Origin: Setaria digitata
Taxonomy: Eukaryota > Nematoda > Chromadorea > Rhabditida > Setariidae
NCBI GenBank assembly: GCA_003640385.1
Contig: RCAB01000016.1
Coordinates: forward strand, 186,001-250,000
Direction of reading: 5' to 3'
DNA length: 64,000 bases
A program made the translations under genes and the position numbers. Below are positions 1 to 12,960 of the stretch, one piece after another (position 1 is the stretch's first letter; each line of letters begins with the position of its first letter). The notes under the pieces are model-generated. The model saw only the letters and a program-made list of their open reading frames with translations, ran no database searches and was not told the DNA's origin.

Positions 1-880
1 TTTACCCTTCCAATCACTGCATCGCCCAGAACCGATGAAATGATGTGTTAGTGGATTTTTACGTGTCCCACAATAAAACTGTTCACAATTTAATTCTTAA
101 AAATTAATCCTGTAAATGAGCGAATATTTGCAGCTTAATGAAAAAGATACATTCTGGAACAATAAAACTCATTTGTCTAACAAAAAACCCAGGAAAAAAT
201 ATTACACCTTAGTAGACGAATCTGTTAATCGTACGTTATCCGAGTCCATCAAGGCAAGTAGACGCGACCTGAAATAATCAATTAGGAAATTAGGGTAGTG
301 AAATTATTATCCATAACAATACTGATTATGATATATATATATACTACCATATTCAGTTCAAACAATCTCACACATTCAAACAGATGATCATCATCTGCTG
401 AACAAAGCAAGACTCGATGGCATCTATAAAACAGTTTACCTAACGATAACATCTAATGACAATGCTGACTGCATGCATGAATCAAAATATGGGCGGAAGA
501 ATTAGACAGAAAAATCCGGAAGTAACGCGTGAATTTAGGAAGTCAGCTTATAATTCATACAATCCATATACTATCCAGGCAAATTACTTGGGCTCTTCAT
601 TTCCGAACTAAATTTAAACTTTGATGAGAATTATTTATCAAACAACACGAAAGAAACCCTTCCATCTTCTTACGCAATTAAACAGATTTCAGAGAAATTA
701 AGGAAGAATATCATTTAATTCATTCAAATCTTTCTGGAAAGAGAAAGTTCATGAACATGGAGCCACATGAGAAGAACGTGTTGCATATTCCTCTGTTATT
801 CCGGCTATATGGAAGGCATGGTCAAATCTTGTGCCAAATGACGACCTCTTATGCAAATTTATATCATTAATTAGATAACA
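1..880 (+). other. cluster of short coding-like open frames, possibly decayed gene
   Basis: No recognisable product. The plus strand holds a succession of open frames broken by single stops: 116-277 (starts with ATG, 53 aa), 332-505 (57 codons), 554-718 (54 codons) and 702-878 with one internal TGA at 768-770. Their base composition is less AT-rich than the following 12 kb. A GT at 251-252 and the AG at 354-355 would join the first two frames in phase, so real exons are possible. Equally this may be a worn copy of a gene or element. I do not recognise any domain. Confidence 0.25.
116..277 (+). CDS. hypothetical 53-aa open frame
   Basis: An ATG preceded immediately by an in-frame TAA opens a 53-residue frame ending at TAA 275-277. 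The peptide is polar, with a basic KKPRKK patch near residue 23 and no membrane segment or signal peptide. Downstream frames at 332-505 could be a second exon. No family is recognised; it may be spurious. Confidence 0.2.
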   Translation: MSEYLQLNEKDTFWNNKTHLSNKKPRKKYYTLVDESVNRTLSESIKASRRDLK

Positions 881-907
881 GTACTTTTATTCCCAAACCT
901 CCACATA

Positions 908-921
908 CACACACACACACA
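908..921. repeat. (AC)n microsatellite
   Basis: A short run of about seven AC dinucleotides in non-coding sequence. Confidence 0.8.
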
Positions 922-2802
922 CCTTTATCACCTAATTTCCGTCTGTCATATCACGACATCCGAGAATGAGGCTGCAACAGATCGAATGCATTACGGTAGG
1001 GGTGATTACGTTCGATAACAAAATGTTTTCAGGAGTATGGTGGATAATTGGTTTCGTCTCTCAGGAGGTGTTGTGCTAAGGTTGACCTTTAACCCTTCTT
1101 TTTTATTACTAATATAATTCTCCCATAACATATGGGTTTACTTAGCATCAATTGCGATATTTCCTCATGAAATTCTCTCATTTCGCCATGTGCGTTTTGG
1201 GATAAATTATTCGTTCGTTGGACAAAAATTACATCGTCTATTGCAAACAAGTTCGCTGTATAAATTTGGTTTTTTTCTTTCTTTTTGAAGATTTGTAATG
1301 ATTATACGGATGACACAAAAAATAATACACTAAGGGTGCTATTCGGTTACAATCATCTCACTGGTAACCACAGTTTGACGGAAGAACAAACGCACAATAG
1401 AGGATTTTTAGTTAAAAGAACACGAAACCGAAGCTGTTTGAAGCCTAAGATTTATCCTTTTTTGAGTTCCATCCATATATGTGAAATCTTTCATTTTTGA
1501 AACTGAATATGTCAACAACATTTCTATTTTAAGCCCTGGTTTTCTATGAAATCTTCGATTTTATTCATACTTTTTAATGGCAGCATATTCAGTGCTGGCT
1601 TTGATTAGTCTAGCTTTTTTGTTTGTTTTTTTTCTTTTGCTCATTGAGTCATTTTTTCTCTTCACCTTATATGGTCCGGAGAACAAAAAGTTTCCAATAA
1701 TTTTTTATAGGGAAATTGTTACTGAACAATGGATTGAAGCTCCGAAAATTTAGCGGTCCTGTTTGTGAAATTTTATTCCATTAAAGTGTTGTTGTAATGA
1801 ATCAAGTTATTGTTAGGTAACTTTAACATTTAACATTCGAGAGATGCAAATGCAGCATGTTAAAATCTAAATCGACTCTATTTGTTATAATCATTGAGAC
1901 TGACTTCAATAGGTTATGGGAACAAAAGCAACACTTCTGTTGTAATTTCTAAACATCCGCAGAGAAATAATTGAGGAATATGCTACTTTTTTTTTTTGCA
2001 CAGCATACGTTGGAAATCTTTCTGATCCTTCTAGTAAGTTTGGTATGTTGTATATGTCTTTGCTGTAATGATTTCTAATCGTATAGCAGTTCAGCAATTT
2101 TTCTATATTTTTCATGAAAAGAGTGGGACATAAGTTTTTTCGTCTTTTAAATTCCACCACAAAAGAAATGAGAAACTTTTCTGTAATTTTGAGGGAATTG
2201 TTCTAACTCACATTTTTTGCTCTTTTTTGATATCAGTTGAGTTTGAGAAGAAAGGAAATCCGATGGCAGGCAGGTAAGGGGGTGCTCAGAAGGGCAAGTG
2301 ACTTTTGCAAACGGAGATTTAAAAGATTCTAATCGAGTTCGTAACTTTCAAGTGTTCGAATTCAATTATGCCAAATCATGTAGACTATTAATAGTTTGAT
2401 ATGTTTAAATGTTGCAGTGAATAGCAAGAATGATATGAAATTAAAGAAAATCACTTTGGTCCATTTAACTTTCCTAAAATTCCGCTTTTTTTTTTTGAGT
2501 AATGCGAATGAACGAATAAACTGCTTTATTCCATTTTTTAAAACAAGCTAATTTCAAACCCATATTTTCTTGTGGTGAATTTTCAGCGCAAAGTCGCTTA
2601 ATTACTGACCATACAAAAGAGGAAGTAACTGCTCTCTTTTCTGCTTTTCCTATTTAGCTGTGTTCTTATCGAAGAAACGAATTTCTAGAGCATAGAGAAA
2701 AAAGCTTATTGGTTTTATTCTCCAACCATACGGCAATCCATTTATTGTAAATTATGATTTATTGTAAACTACAAATTGTAAGTATACTGGTAAATGTTAA
2801 AT

Positions 2803-2922
2803 ATGGCGGTGTTAACCGTCGAGGCGTCGACGGAATCATCAGGAAGGAACATAGTTAGAAGGACGATGTTGAAAAATTTTCATTTCATTTCAAAAAATGT
2901 TCATTTCCTCGCCGGATATTGA
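2803..2922 (+). CDS. hypothetical 39-aa open frame
   Basis: A 39-codon frame begins in a small GC-richer island (around 2805-2840, containing two GTCGA tetramers) that stands out in AT-rich surroundings, and ends with TGA at 2920-2922. It has no recognisable domain. It lies 110 bases upstream of the open frame at 3033-3302 and could be its first exon or leader; both may be chance. Confidence 0.15.
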   Translation: MAVLTVEASTESSGRNIVRRTMLKNFHFISKNVHFLAGY

Positions 2923-3032
2923 AAAACTATATATAGAGGTGCATCTTCGGATGAGATGAAAATGTGGTAGGCTTTATCTAGAAGTGTGAACAAGATTAAG
3001 AGGAGCCAACAATGATTGTGATTTCTTAATCG

Positions 3033-3302
3033 ATGGAAAAGGGACCAAATACGCTAGGAGACGACGAACAGCCTACAATGGGCGGAAAAATTTGTTTAAT
3101 GCTCGATGAGTTCATCTGTAAGTTTTCTTGTTGCAGTTTTCCCTTTAACATTATGTTTGAAAGCACTGAATTTGAAAAGATCTATGGACTTCGCTTACTA
3201 CAGAATATTTCAAGTCCTGTAGTGTTGATATTTGCAGTATCAGAAACAGAAGATGCGAAAATCCTTATTAGGGGGATTCTTTTAGACGAATTCAGAATGT
3301 AA
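3033..3302 (+). CDS. hypothetical 89-aa open frame, possibly a two-exon short gene
   Basis: The ATG opens an acidic N-terminus (MEKGPNTLGDDEQPTMGG). The frame stays open for 89 codons, but a good donor (GTAAGT at 3118) and an acceptor (TTTGCAG ending at 3237) would remove exactly 120 bases. Both spliced (49 aa) and unspliced versions are therefore in frame to the same TAA. The C-terminal part is also acidic (SETEDAK). No family is recognised and the start has no support beyond position. Confidence 0.25.
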   Translation: MEKGPNTLGDDEQPTMGGKICLMLDEFICKFSCCSFPFNIMFESTEFEKIYGLRLLQNISSPVVLIFAVSETEDAKILIRGILLDEFRM

Positions 3303-3440
3303 ATATAACAGTGTGAATTCTTGTACTTTCACAAAGGCTAAGAGTTGTGATTGTTTCATAGCTGGCTGTTTCCTCAATTTTTATTAACTAATTTTGATTT
3401 TATTATAAAATGAATATCTGCTTACTATTTAATATTGTAA

Positions 3441-3488
3441 CGTATTCCACTTAATGAGGGAGTAGATGCTTGGAATGAGTGGAATACG
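3441..3488. repeat. short inverted repeat (11-bp arms)
   Basis: CGTATTCCACT at 3441-3451 is matched by its reverse complement at 3478-3488, with 26 bases between. It lies just downstream of the short open frame at 3033-3302. It could be a weak hairpin or chance. Confidence 0.5.
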
Positions 3489-6400
3489 CATTAAAATGTA
3501 CAATTTCTTTTCAAGTATGGAGAAATATTTGAAAACTATTATATGAAAGTTATTTGTCAATGTATATTTTTGAAACTGGAGTATATTGTTTCAGATTCCT
3601 GTCTTTTTATCAGCAACACGCTACGGCTGAGGAGTATCAGTTCGCGAAGAGGAAAATTATATTGCTAGTCTTCAAAAAAGGACACTATACGATCCGTGGA
3701 AAAGTTCAATAATTTCCCAAATAATTCTCTAGGTTTCATTAATATAATTTCCTTCTTTATTTTTGATATACTGCACAACTTGCTTCCTTTTATATCACAC
3801 ATATTCCTTTAACTAGCATTTTTAATGTAATATTGTCAGCCATTGCGACTGAAAGACATTAGAGATTTCACTTGTTTTGATCGCTGCTGGAACTGATAAT
3901 GCAAACAATTAAGGGCACTGTGTTGGCTGATGTCTTTTGAACAAGTTCAAAATCAAATTTTATGCAGACATTTGGAAATCTTTGAACTTCTCTAGGGGAA
4001 GCGAGCATCAGGCCACATTAGTTAAGTATTTTTCAGTATATCTGTTAAATGTCATTGAAATACTAAACAAGTAAACGTAGTTGTTTGGCAGAATTTGAAA
4101 TCGGTGATGGAATAATGCATACGCTCCATTGTATTATTGAAATAGTAAGCACTGAAATGCTTAATTTCTCTACATTTCAGAGAAATATATTGGTTAAAAT
4201 CATGCATAAAATTTATTGTTATGTAAAAAGCTGTTCGGTAAATTTTTCGAGTTTTTCTTTTTTAATGCTTCATATAAGATCGTTCCACTAGAGCAAATAG
4301 TCATCTCATCACAATAATCAACCGTAATCAAGTCCGGCAGAGTTAAGCATTTTCGACTTGTCAGGTTTATTTGCTCAGATTTTGGGCTCCTGCTTTAAGT
4401 AATTTCTAAAATTTTATAAATGTTTCGTTAAGGTCGATATATTAGTCCAATTTTGCTTGCATTTTTCATTCGGCCTTGTCCCATTTGCTTGTTTTTTCCT
4501 TTTTTTCCTGGTAAGAGTCAAATTAACAAACGAAATTGGATAATTTTTAGATTTTGTTGGAGTATCTTCGGATTTCAACACATAAGTAGGAGAGATCAGT
4601 AGGAAGTGAAGGCGAGACTTAATAAATAAAGCAAATGTGTCGATGGCGCCTTGCCCGAGCTGCAAATGTGATTTCCAAAAAGTAAATGGATTGTTTTTGC
4701 TCGTAGTGACGGATAAATTTTTTTTTAAATATGTAGAAGTATAAAAAAACAACTTTCGAAAATAAATTTTTTAGTTGACATCGGGATGATCGAGTCCGGA
4801 AACGTGGATTTCTGTCATTATGACTGGTCTGAAGCTAGTTTTCCTATTCTAGTGTTATGAGGATCTTTGTTCCGAGTTATGAAATTTTAGTAAATGCTGC
4901 TACGTTTGATTAAATCGGAGATAAATCTGACATGTGATGAAATTTTACAACTTGACTATTCAATTTTTGAAATGCTATTCATTTATCTGTGTGATGCTAA
5001 TAAAGTAATAATTTTTGATGAACCTCATCAGTTTCCTAACATATGATTCTCAGTGCAGAGAAATGTGACTAAATGACTGATTTGGTCTTGGTTTTTTTTT
5101 TTTTTAGAAGTGACAAAAGAAGGAAATTACACGCCGCAGTCACAATGAAATAAGGGTAAAATCTGTGGGTAAAGAAGGTCTTACCCTTATTTCAAACTAT
5201 TAATCGGTAGTTTTAAGTAAAAGTGTTTCCAAATAAAAAACTTTGTGGTCTATCCATGTATAGCTGGATTTGATATTCCCTCCGTAATTTACAAAGGTAA
5301 TCCGTGAATTATTAGAATTACTTTAGACTGAAATTGAAAGAATTAGTATTTGTGGTTGTGCTTACAATTACTTATTCAGTCCGCTTCCGAGAATGTTCTT
5401 AATTTTTGTTAAACGATGATGAAAGGTTACGAGAAATAGGCGTTGATGATCAGTTAACATAAAATTTATACGAAGTGTAGAAGAAAATATGCTTGTTCTT
5501 TTTTACTACAGCCTCTACCACTTCGGCTCTTTACCTGTTCAGTTTTCTCGATTCTCGAGTGTTTCCAATAATCACTTAGAGGTAGAGTGCGTTATTTAAA
5601 AGGCTTTGAAGTGGCTTTCATTGCTTCTACCTTCCTGTAACTTCATGTTTGAATTTCTTTGCTTTGGTTTCCCAGTAGGAAGTCTTATTTCATCGGTCCC
5701 ATTTATTTGTTCGTCAAAAAATGGTTTGGCAGTAAATATTATGTATTTATATCTGTTCATTCTTCTCAGTCTCTCGAAATATATTTTTCTCAATTTGAAT
5801 TGTATTAGAATCCTGTAAAATAGAAAGGAGGAAAGAGTACAGTATAGTGAAGGTATGATTGCTGATAATTAAAATCAATCATAAATGCTGTAATTACAAT
5901 AGTTTAAGCGAAATGAAGATAGATTAATATTACAAACAGTTCGAAATTGTTCGTTATCTTAGAAGCATAAAAGAAAAATAAAAAGTAACTTTAAAGCGGG
6001 AATTTGCAATGTATGAAAAAAAAATAATAATTGCAATATAGGGAATGATAAGATACCTAAGATTTGTTGCTAGGTACATTATTCTATTTAATATTCAGAT
6101 AGTAAGAATTTCTGAAGAGAAAGAATAATATGCTTTGTAATTTTTCAAATTATTAATGACAATTTTTTCCTTCCCAAGTGACAAATTTTCATTCCCTAAA
6201 TTCATTTTTAAATGTCAATTACATTTGTATACTGTCATGTATGCAGAATTCCAAGATAGGGTTTTCTAATTTCAAAAAATTTTCGCTGGTAAATTCTTTC
6301 CTATCACTGTCTTTTTTTTTTCAATTCACAAACGACGACTTTTAATTGGAATTCTTTCATATCTGATTGTGTCATCATATTGGATCTGCTCACGAAGCAA

Positions 6401-8167
6401 TGTATCATTGAATACAATAAGGATAACTTTAAACAAAGCATTTATTTGGCACCTCAAGCAAGTATGGATGGATATTTGAAGATGTAAATTTTTGTCTTTT
6501 TTTCATATTCCTTCGTATTGATTCGGCAATTGGAAGTCTATAAATTACTTTGTCTCTGTGGTGGACTCTTCCAGTGCTGTTCAAATTTTGTAAATTGAAT
6601 AAATTTTCAAATTTGAAGCAAAAGAAAGGTCAATTGCATGAAATGATTTCTTATTTTTATATTTGAAGGTACAATTTTTTTTTTTTAAACATAGAAGTGA
6701 TCAGTGAGATCCTGCTTTTATTTCACTTACGTTGTCTGTCACTTTGTCACTGAACTATTTCGCTAAATTGGCCGAAGCAGGATGTAATTATTAAACGAGC
6801 ACCAAAATAAATTAAACTTAACCATCAGGTGCAGTGAATTGTCTGGATTAGAAAAATAAACTACAAAGAAGACTGAAAATTATCAAGTTTCAAAGGGAAG
6901 TAATTAAAGCATCGGCAGTATTAATTGCTGTATATAAAACTTATTTATTTATAACAACTTTTTGTTTATATTTACATGTTAAGTTTGTTATTTAACAACA
7001 TTTACAGCAATTTATGACAGAATAAATTTAAATGTCTACGTATATTACCATCATCATCGCAAAATTTCAATTCTTATGCAAAATGCAAGAAATCACTGTT
7101 GATTGCTTAAAAGCGCATGATTTTACACAATATTGCTGTTTTTAAGTATTATCTCAAATAAAGCCATTGAAATTACAATAATAAATAGTGACAATATTTT
7201 TTTTTTAGGCAGCAGTATTAACAGCTATGACATATTCACAAAATAAGATTTAAAAAAGAAAATAGACCAAAATAATTAGCTAGACTAAGTTTCTAATTCG
7301 TTTAGATTAAGTGGGAAATATCAGTTTGTTGTGAAATTAAATCTATATATTGTTGAATTTTTAGTCTTATTGATGCTTAAAAATCTAAGAAACAAAAGTT
7401 TACTGTCATTTAGAAAATATTAGATTGCCCTCATTCATTGATATTTAGATATAACTTTTTAATTTGCTAGTTGATTATTGGCTAAATTCTGAATCGCTTC
7501 TAGTGAACGATTGATATGGTAGTGAAAGGATTTTATACTTTATGATGGGGAAAAAATTTTTTTTGCAATTTTTATAAGACATTAAAGTTTTTGTATCCAT
7601 AAGAAACAATTTTTACTTTATTTTTTTTTTTTCTCCATATTATTCAAAAAATTTGAAGCAAATTCTTTGCTGCAATTTTCGTCCATTTGTACTTTCTTTT
7701 GAAAATGTAATTTCAAAGAAAATTATCATGAATTATTTTGGAACAGCAGGACAAGATTAAATTCCGTGCATCAGAAAGTTAGTATGAATAACAGTAAAAG
7801 TATAATATAGACATAGTAGCACTAAGATTGACAAGTGAACATAATTAGTTATAAATTTAATGATGGTAGCAATAACCATTATCTTGAAAAATTCCAAAAA
7901 TTTTCCACCTGAAATATTTGGTAAAAAAATTTTCTCTTGTTATAAATGAAAAAATTTTTTAGTGTTTTAGAAGACGCTTAAAAATTTAGGCCACACTGAT
8001 TGGATATCATTTTTTAATTATTAATTATGCTGATTATCGTTGTTTTTCTTTTCATGCATGACTAATTGTTTATTTATTAGCTACAAAATTATTGAGACCA
8101 TTCCATATTTCCAATAGAATTAATTATAGCTTTATTTGCACTAACTAGTTTGGTTTTTAAGAGAAAT

Positions 8168-8188
8168 ATATATATATATATATATATA
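8168..8188. repeat. (TA)n microsatellite
   Basis: Uninterrupted TA dinucleotides in non-coding sequence. Confidence 0.8.
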
Positions 8189-10128
8189 AATTATAATCAC
8201 ATCTTTCATTTCTGCTTTATAAAATACAGCTAAGATGAAATCAAAATCATATTTGTAATAAATTAAAGGAAAAAAAAAATCAGTTATAATTTTTTTCTAT
8301 CATTCGTATTTTATAAATACGGCATTTTTATTTTCAATTTTTTTTTTCTCTTTATTTTTTCTTTGAACGATCTATGCTGTGAACGAGATGGATTTTTTTT
8401 TTCAAAAAATTCTAATTTTTTGTTTAACAAATTATAAAACCGTAAAGTATTTTTTAGGGAAATATCCTGGAGATTCATTCTTCAAGATTTCAACTAGACA
8501 AATAAAGTATGCTTATTAATTAGAAAAAAAAAAAAAAAAAAATCGAAATTTAAACCAAACGAAGGAAATGAAGGAGAGAGGGGGAGAGAGAGTGAAAGGG
8601 AGAGGAATAAAATTTGTCAATTTGGCCAGGTGATCATCCTTATCCGTTCAAGCAGATAATTTCTACCAATTCTGTCATTTACAGATGCATTTGTTAAACT
8701 GTAAAAATTGAAATTCTGCTCACTTCTTTTTTTTTTTTTTTAAATAAAGACAAAACTATCACTGTTTTCGTTTTTTTCTCTTGAATATATTGAACGCCAG
8801 TTTTACTTTCATTTATTTTCCAATTTTTATTCAGCAAGCTGACACTATATAAGTTAAATTATTTTTCTTTTCTTTGGATCAAAATTTGCTTTGTTGTAAG
8901 TTTGAAATTGTCAGTTTGAATTTTACGTTTGAGTGTTAGCAAGTGAGATATTCAAAAATTTTTTCTGGATCAAATATGGTCAGGAAAAGATAAAATTCAT
9001 TCCCTAAAACTATTACAACGGGAGAAATAGTTTTATGAAATGAAAAATTTACACATAATACATTTTCACCGCTACTGCAACTGCATACTTTTTTTCTGTT
9101 TTCACTGCAAATTAAAAGAAAGAACATAAATAAATTCTCTTTGCACTTATTTTCTCAACTTGTATAATGAAATCAAATAATTAATTACGAAACTACTGAA
9201 AGCCTGCCATATAATTTCTGAAATTATTTCTAATTCACATACCTTTGATCATCATCTTACCTAAAATTTCAAATAAATTTAAGTTTGTGCGGTTGGTTAT
9301 TAACGAATTTTTGAAATAGAGTTGACAAAAAGAGCTAAATTGTAGCAACAAAAAAACGATATTTTTAATCAAGTCAACGCATCATTTCAAGTTTATTACA
9401 ACCGTTACTGTTTACGTTTATTTATTTATGCGTTTACTTGTTTATTTCAATTTCTGGAAATAAATTATCGACAAAATCAACCGTCTGCTTCATGTATTAT
9501 TTCTTATTTCTCCAACCAAAATTCAAAGAATGAAATTGCTAGTTGTCAAATATATTTCGTCATATTTCAATAAACAATGAAGCAATTTTGTGAATAAACA
9601 AAGAAATTATAATATCTATGTTATTAAGATCCACTCTATTTTTTTCTAATTTCTTTTTCGTGCCATTTCATTTCTTTTTTCTTCTTTTCCAAACAAAAGA
9701 AGAAGGAAAGAACGAAATTTATATGTATATATATATTTGGCTTCTTCATCTAAAATTTGTTGCCTTCTACCACTGCAAAAATTTAAATTTAAGGCATTTC
9801 CTTCCCACTTTTTTTTCTTTAACACTCACTGAAAAAAAAAAAAAAAAATGCAAAAAGAAGGATGAAAAAGGAAAAATAGAAGTGAGAGAAACTTTTGATA
9901 TTTGTTTACCAAAATGTGTATTTTGTTTGCTAAAAAAAATAATAAACTTTTTTTATTCAGCAAGAAGAATTTTTCATTATAAGTTGACGATATTTGGAAA
10001 ACTTCTTTTCATAAGGCAAAATATGCCCTATGAAGCATGCTTGATTTTGAACTCTTTTTTCCTTTTTTTTTTTTGTGGAATTTCGTAAATTTCCTTTCTT
10101 TTTGCATATTTTTAAAATAAAATGCCAA

Positions 10129-10385
10129 AATATATATATATATATATATATATTTATTTATTNTATATATATATATTATATATATATATATATATATTTA
10201 TTTATTTATTTATTTATTTTGTACAACATTTCTTATTGCTTAGCAGGATTGANATATATATATTTTTTATATATATATATAATAAGAAATGTTGTACAAA
10301 ATAAATAAATAAATATATATATATATATATATATATATTTATTTATTTATTTTGTACAACATTTCTTATTACTTAGCAGGATTGA
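10129..10385. repeat. N-interrupted inverted plus direct repeat cluster with TA/TTTA microsatellites
   Basis: The same unit (TTTATTTATTTTGTACAACA...TTAGCAGGATTGA) occurs at about 10201-10252 and again at about 10338-10385 with one substitution. A reverse-complement copy of its first half lies at 10281-10313. The copies are separated by (TA)n, and single n bases occur at 10163 and 10253. This may be a real palindrome-prone minisatellite or an assembly collapse. Confidence 0.85.
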
Positions 10386-10990
10386 AAATTTGCCTTAAAT
10401 GATTTTTATATTTATTAGGAAACTACGAATTAATTAATCGATCAAGAAGTTGGTTCATTTATTTCTGGTTTTCAACTTTATGTCGTAACAAAAAGTTTTT
10501 TGTTTTTTATTCCCTTTCAATCTAATTGACTTTTTTTTTTTTTTTAAATGGATCTTCAATTAGTTACATATTCTAATGTATTAGCTGCAAATTGTTTAGT
10601 TGTTGAGAAAGCAAAAAATAATTACTAAAATACGTTGGATAGCAGTTTAAGGAAAACTTTTGCATCACTGAAGTTTAATTATAAGTTGAATTTAAATTAA
10701 ATAAGTAATTTGTGTTTTATTTTTAGTAAATTTAATGCGTCACACTAAACGTTTAGGTTATTTGCAGTGGATGAATGATGATGCTGCATTAAAAAATTTG
10801 ATTATAAGTTACACCTTCTTGATTATCATTTTTTTCTTTCAAAAGTATTATAAAATTTAAAGCGCAAAAAAGACGAAAGAAATGCAAAAATTAACAGACT
10901 TCAAATTTCATCAGACTCACTTTTTTTTTAAACAAAAAATAATAATACTTTTGAAATAATAAAAATTAATAAATAATAATAAAAATTTTG

Positions 10991-10997
<7 letters not shown>

Positions 10998-11026
<29 letters not shown>
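10998..11026. repeat. (TA)n microsatellite within a short palindrome
   Basis: TA dinucleotides flanked by TTTTGTATTTTA on the left and its near reverse complement on the right (AAAAAATACAAAAT), so the locus can fold back on itself. Confidence 0.7.
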
Positions 11027-11029
<3 letters not shown>

Positions 11030-12960
11030 AAAAATACAAAATAGATAGAGAGATAACAAAATTGAACATTTTAATGCAAAAACTAAAATTTATTGATGTC
11101 AGTCAACAATTGAATTTGGCAAATATTAATTTTAAAATCTCGATTAAAATTCAATGAATGCATTTTTTTTTTCCCCTGGTACATAAGATTAATAAGATGG
11201 GTAGCAATATAGCAGGGCCTAATAAGGAAATTTAATATCGCATTGATGTATGTATCTTTAAGTTAGAAACGATAAGGATTATAGGCTTGCGAAAGCTTTT
11301 GAATAGGTGCTTTTACAGATATTGCAAAATATTATCCATCCAAGCATTGATATCTATCTCATGATTGTTTATAACTTAAGATAACATACAATGAATAGTT
11401 TTTTTTATTCCTTTAAGTTAATAAGATATCAATCACTATGTTTGTACTTCATTAGCGATTGTTTCTTAGAGATTCATTGAATTTCTTTTTTGTTATCTGT
11501 TGAAATTTTAGGATAAAAAAAAATCATTCTGTATTGATTAAAATCCCTTGTTTTTCTTTTTTTTTTTTTTTTTTCTATTTAAATGTTTGAACTTGAAGAC
11601 TTCATCAAAATTTTTTTTTTTGCTTCTATATAAATGTTTAAAAAAAAAAAAAAAAAAAATGAATAAAGGAGAATAATTGTGATAGATTTTCTTCACTAGT
11701 AGAGAAGAAAAAAAAAGGGACTGATGTGTTAAAGTGTATCCTATTAGTTAAATAATACAAATTAGTTAAAAAAAAAAAAAATATAAATCGGCTAAAAAAA
11801 CTATAACATTTGCATCAACATGAAAAAGATATGACATTTGAGGTTTTTTTTTTTTTTTTTTTTTTTTCATTAATTGTTAAATAAATAAGTCTTTTTTCTC
11901 AAAATTAAAAAAAATTTTAATTTCTTTTTTTTTTTTTCTCAAAGAACTTTGTTCCTTTCAATAAATATTTTCTTCTTCATTCAGCCTGTCCAATTTTCCT
12001 GATTTCTCATTCATAACTGCCGTTATTTTAACTTAAAAATAATTTTTTAAAAACTTAGATTAAATGAAACTCATTACCTAAATCCGTATTACCAACCTTG
12101 AAATGATGCATATCTTTTCATATTGATTAGAAAATTTTTATTTTCAATCTTATCATTGTTTCACGTGACAATATATGTGATGGTATATTATTGTCGTAAG
12201 TAAAGAAAAAAAAAAAAAAAATTCGGTCCAAAGATTTTTAAAGTGATTAAATTGTTTGTTACGTGCTACTATTTATGTACAGCATTAAAATGTTCTTCGT
12301 TTTCATTTTTTTTTTTTTTTTTTCAACTAATTCATTAAATTCACACTTTTATCCTTAATAACAACAGCAAACCGTATCTTACAGAATTTAATAGTAAACA
12401 GTAAGCCGTGTAACTGAATTAGATTTAGGTTGGTATTAAATTCTAATTCTAATGATAAAATGAAACTGAAACGATTTTTAAGCAATAGGATAACCATAAA
12501 AACAAGCATATCCACCATTTTCAATTTGCATTATCAAGAAGATGAAATTTAAAATTAATTGAAATTCAACTTTCAATTATTATTTAACTATTCAAAAAAA
12601 ATTTTTTTTACAAGCTGACAGAACATTGTTTCACAAATTTGCTTTTTTTCTGCACATTTAATGGGTGTACAATGTTTTAATAATATTAACATCATCACAT
12701 ATCAGCTCAAATAGATGAATTACTGATGGGAAAAAAAATATTAAAATATGAGTCAGTTATTACTAATTTTGGAGAAATATATGTAAGTAATTTTAATTTC
12801 AGAACGGCTATAATTTTTATAACTATTCTACCAAGGAAAATGAAAATTGATGGTACCAATTAATGGTGGCGTAGCTGATTAATGGTACTAATGAATGGTT
12901 GAATAACTGCTTGAATATTAGAAGAAGGAAAGATTTCAGAAAAATTTAATTGAAATTTCG

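Larger units (their letters stand above)
3303..12960. other. long non-coding, low-complexity AT-rich stretch upstream of the receptor gene
   Basis: No supportable gene seen on either strand. Open frames here (for example 9618-10088) are made of poly-T/poly-A runs and lack splice or codon signatures. Contents are poly-A/T tracts, TA microsatellites (about 8168-8188, 10129-10160, 10998-11026), and the N-interrupted repeat cluster at 10129-10385. The last kilobase presumably carries the promoter of the receptor starting at 12961. Confidence 0.6.

Noticed and set aside
1..880. Wolbachia-derived insertion
   Set aside because: The idea fits filarial genomes, but no bacterial gene was recognised in any frame, so there is no basis to assert it.
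9618..10308. Open frames of 156, 77 and 60 codons
   Set aside because: They consist of poly-T/poly-A, TA and TTTA repeats (Phe/Lys/Ile/Tyr runs), include ambiguous bases, and show no splice signals.
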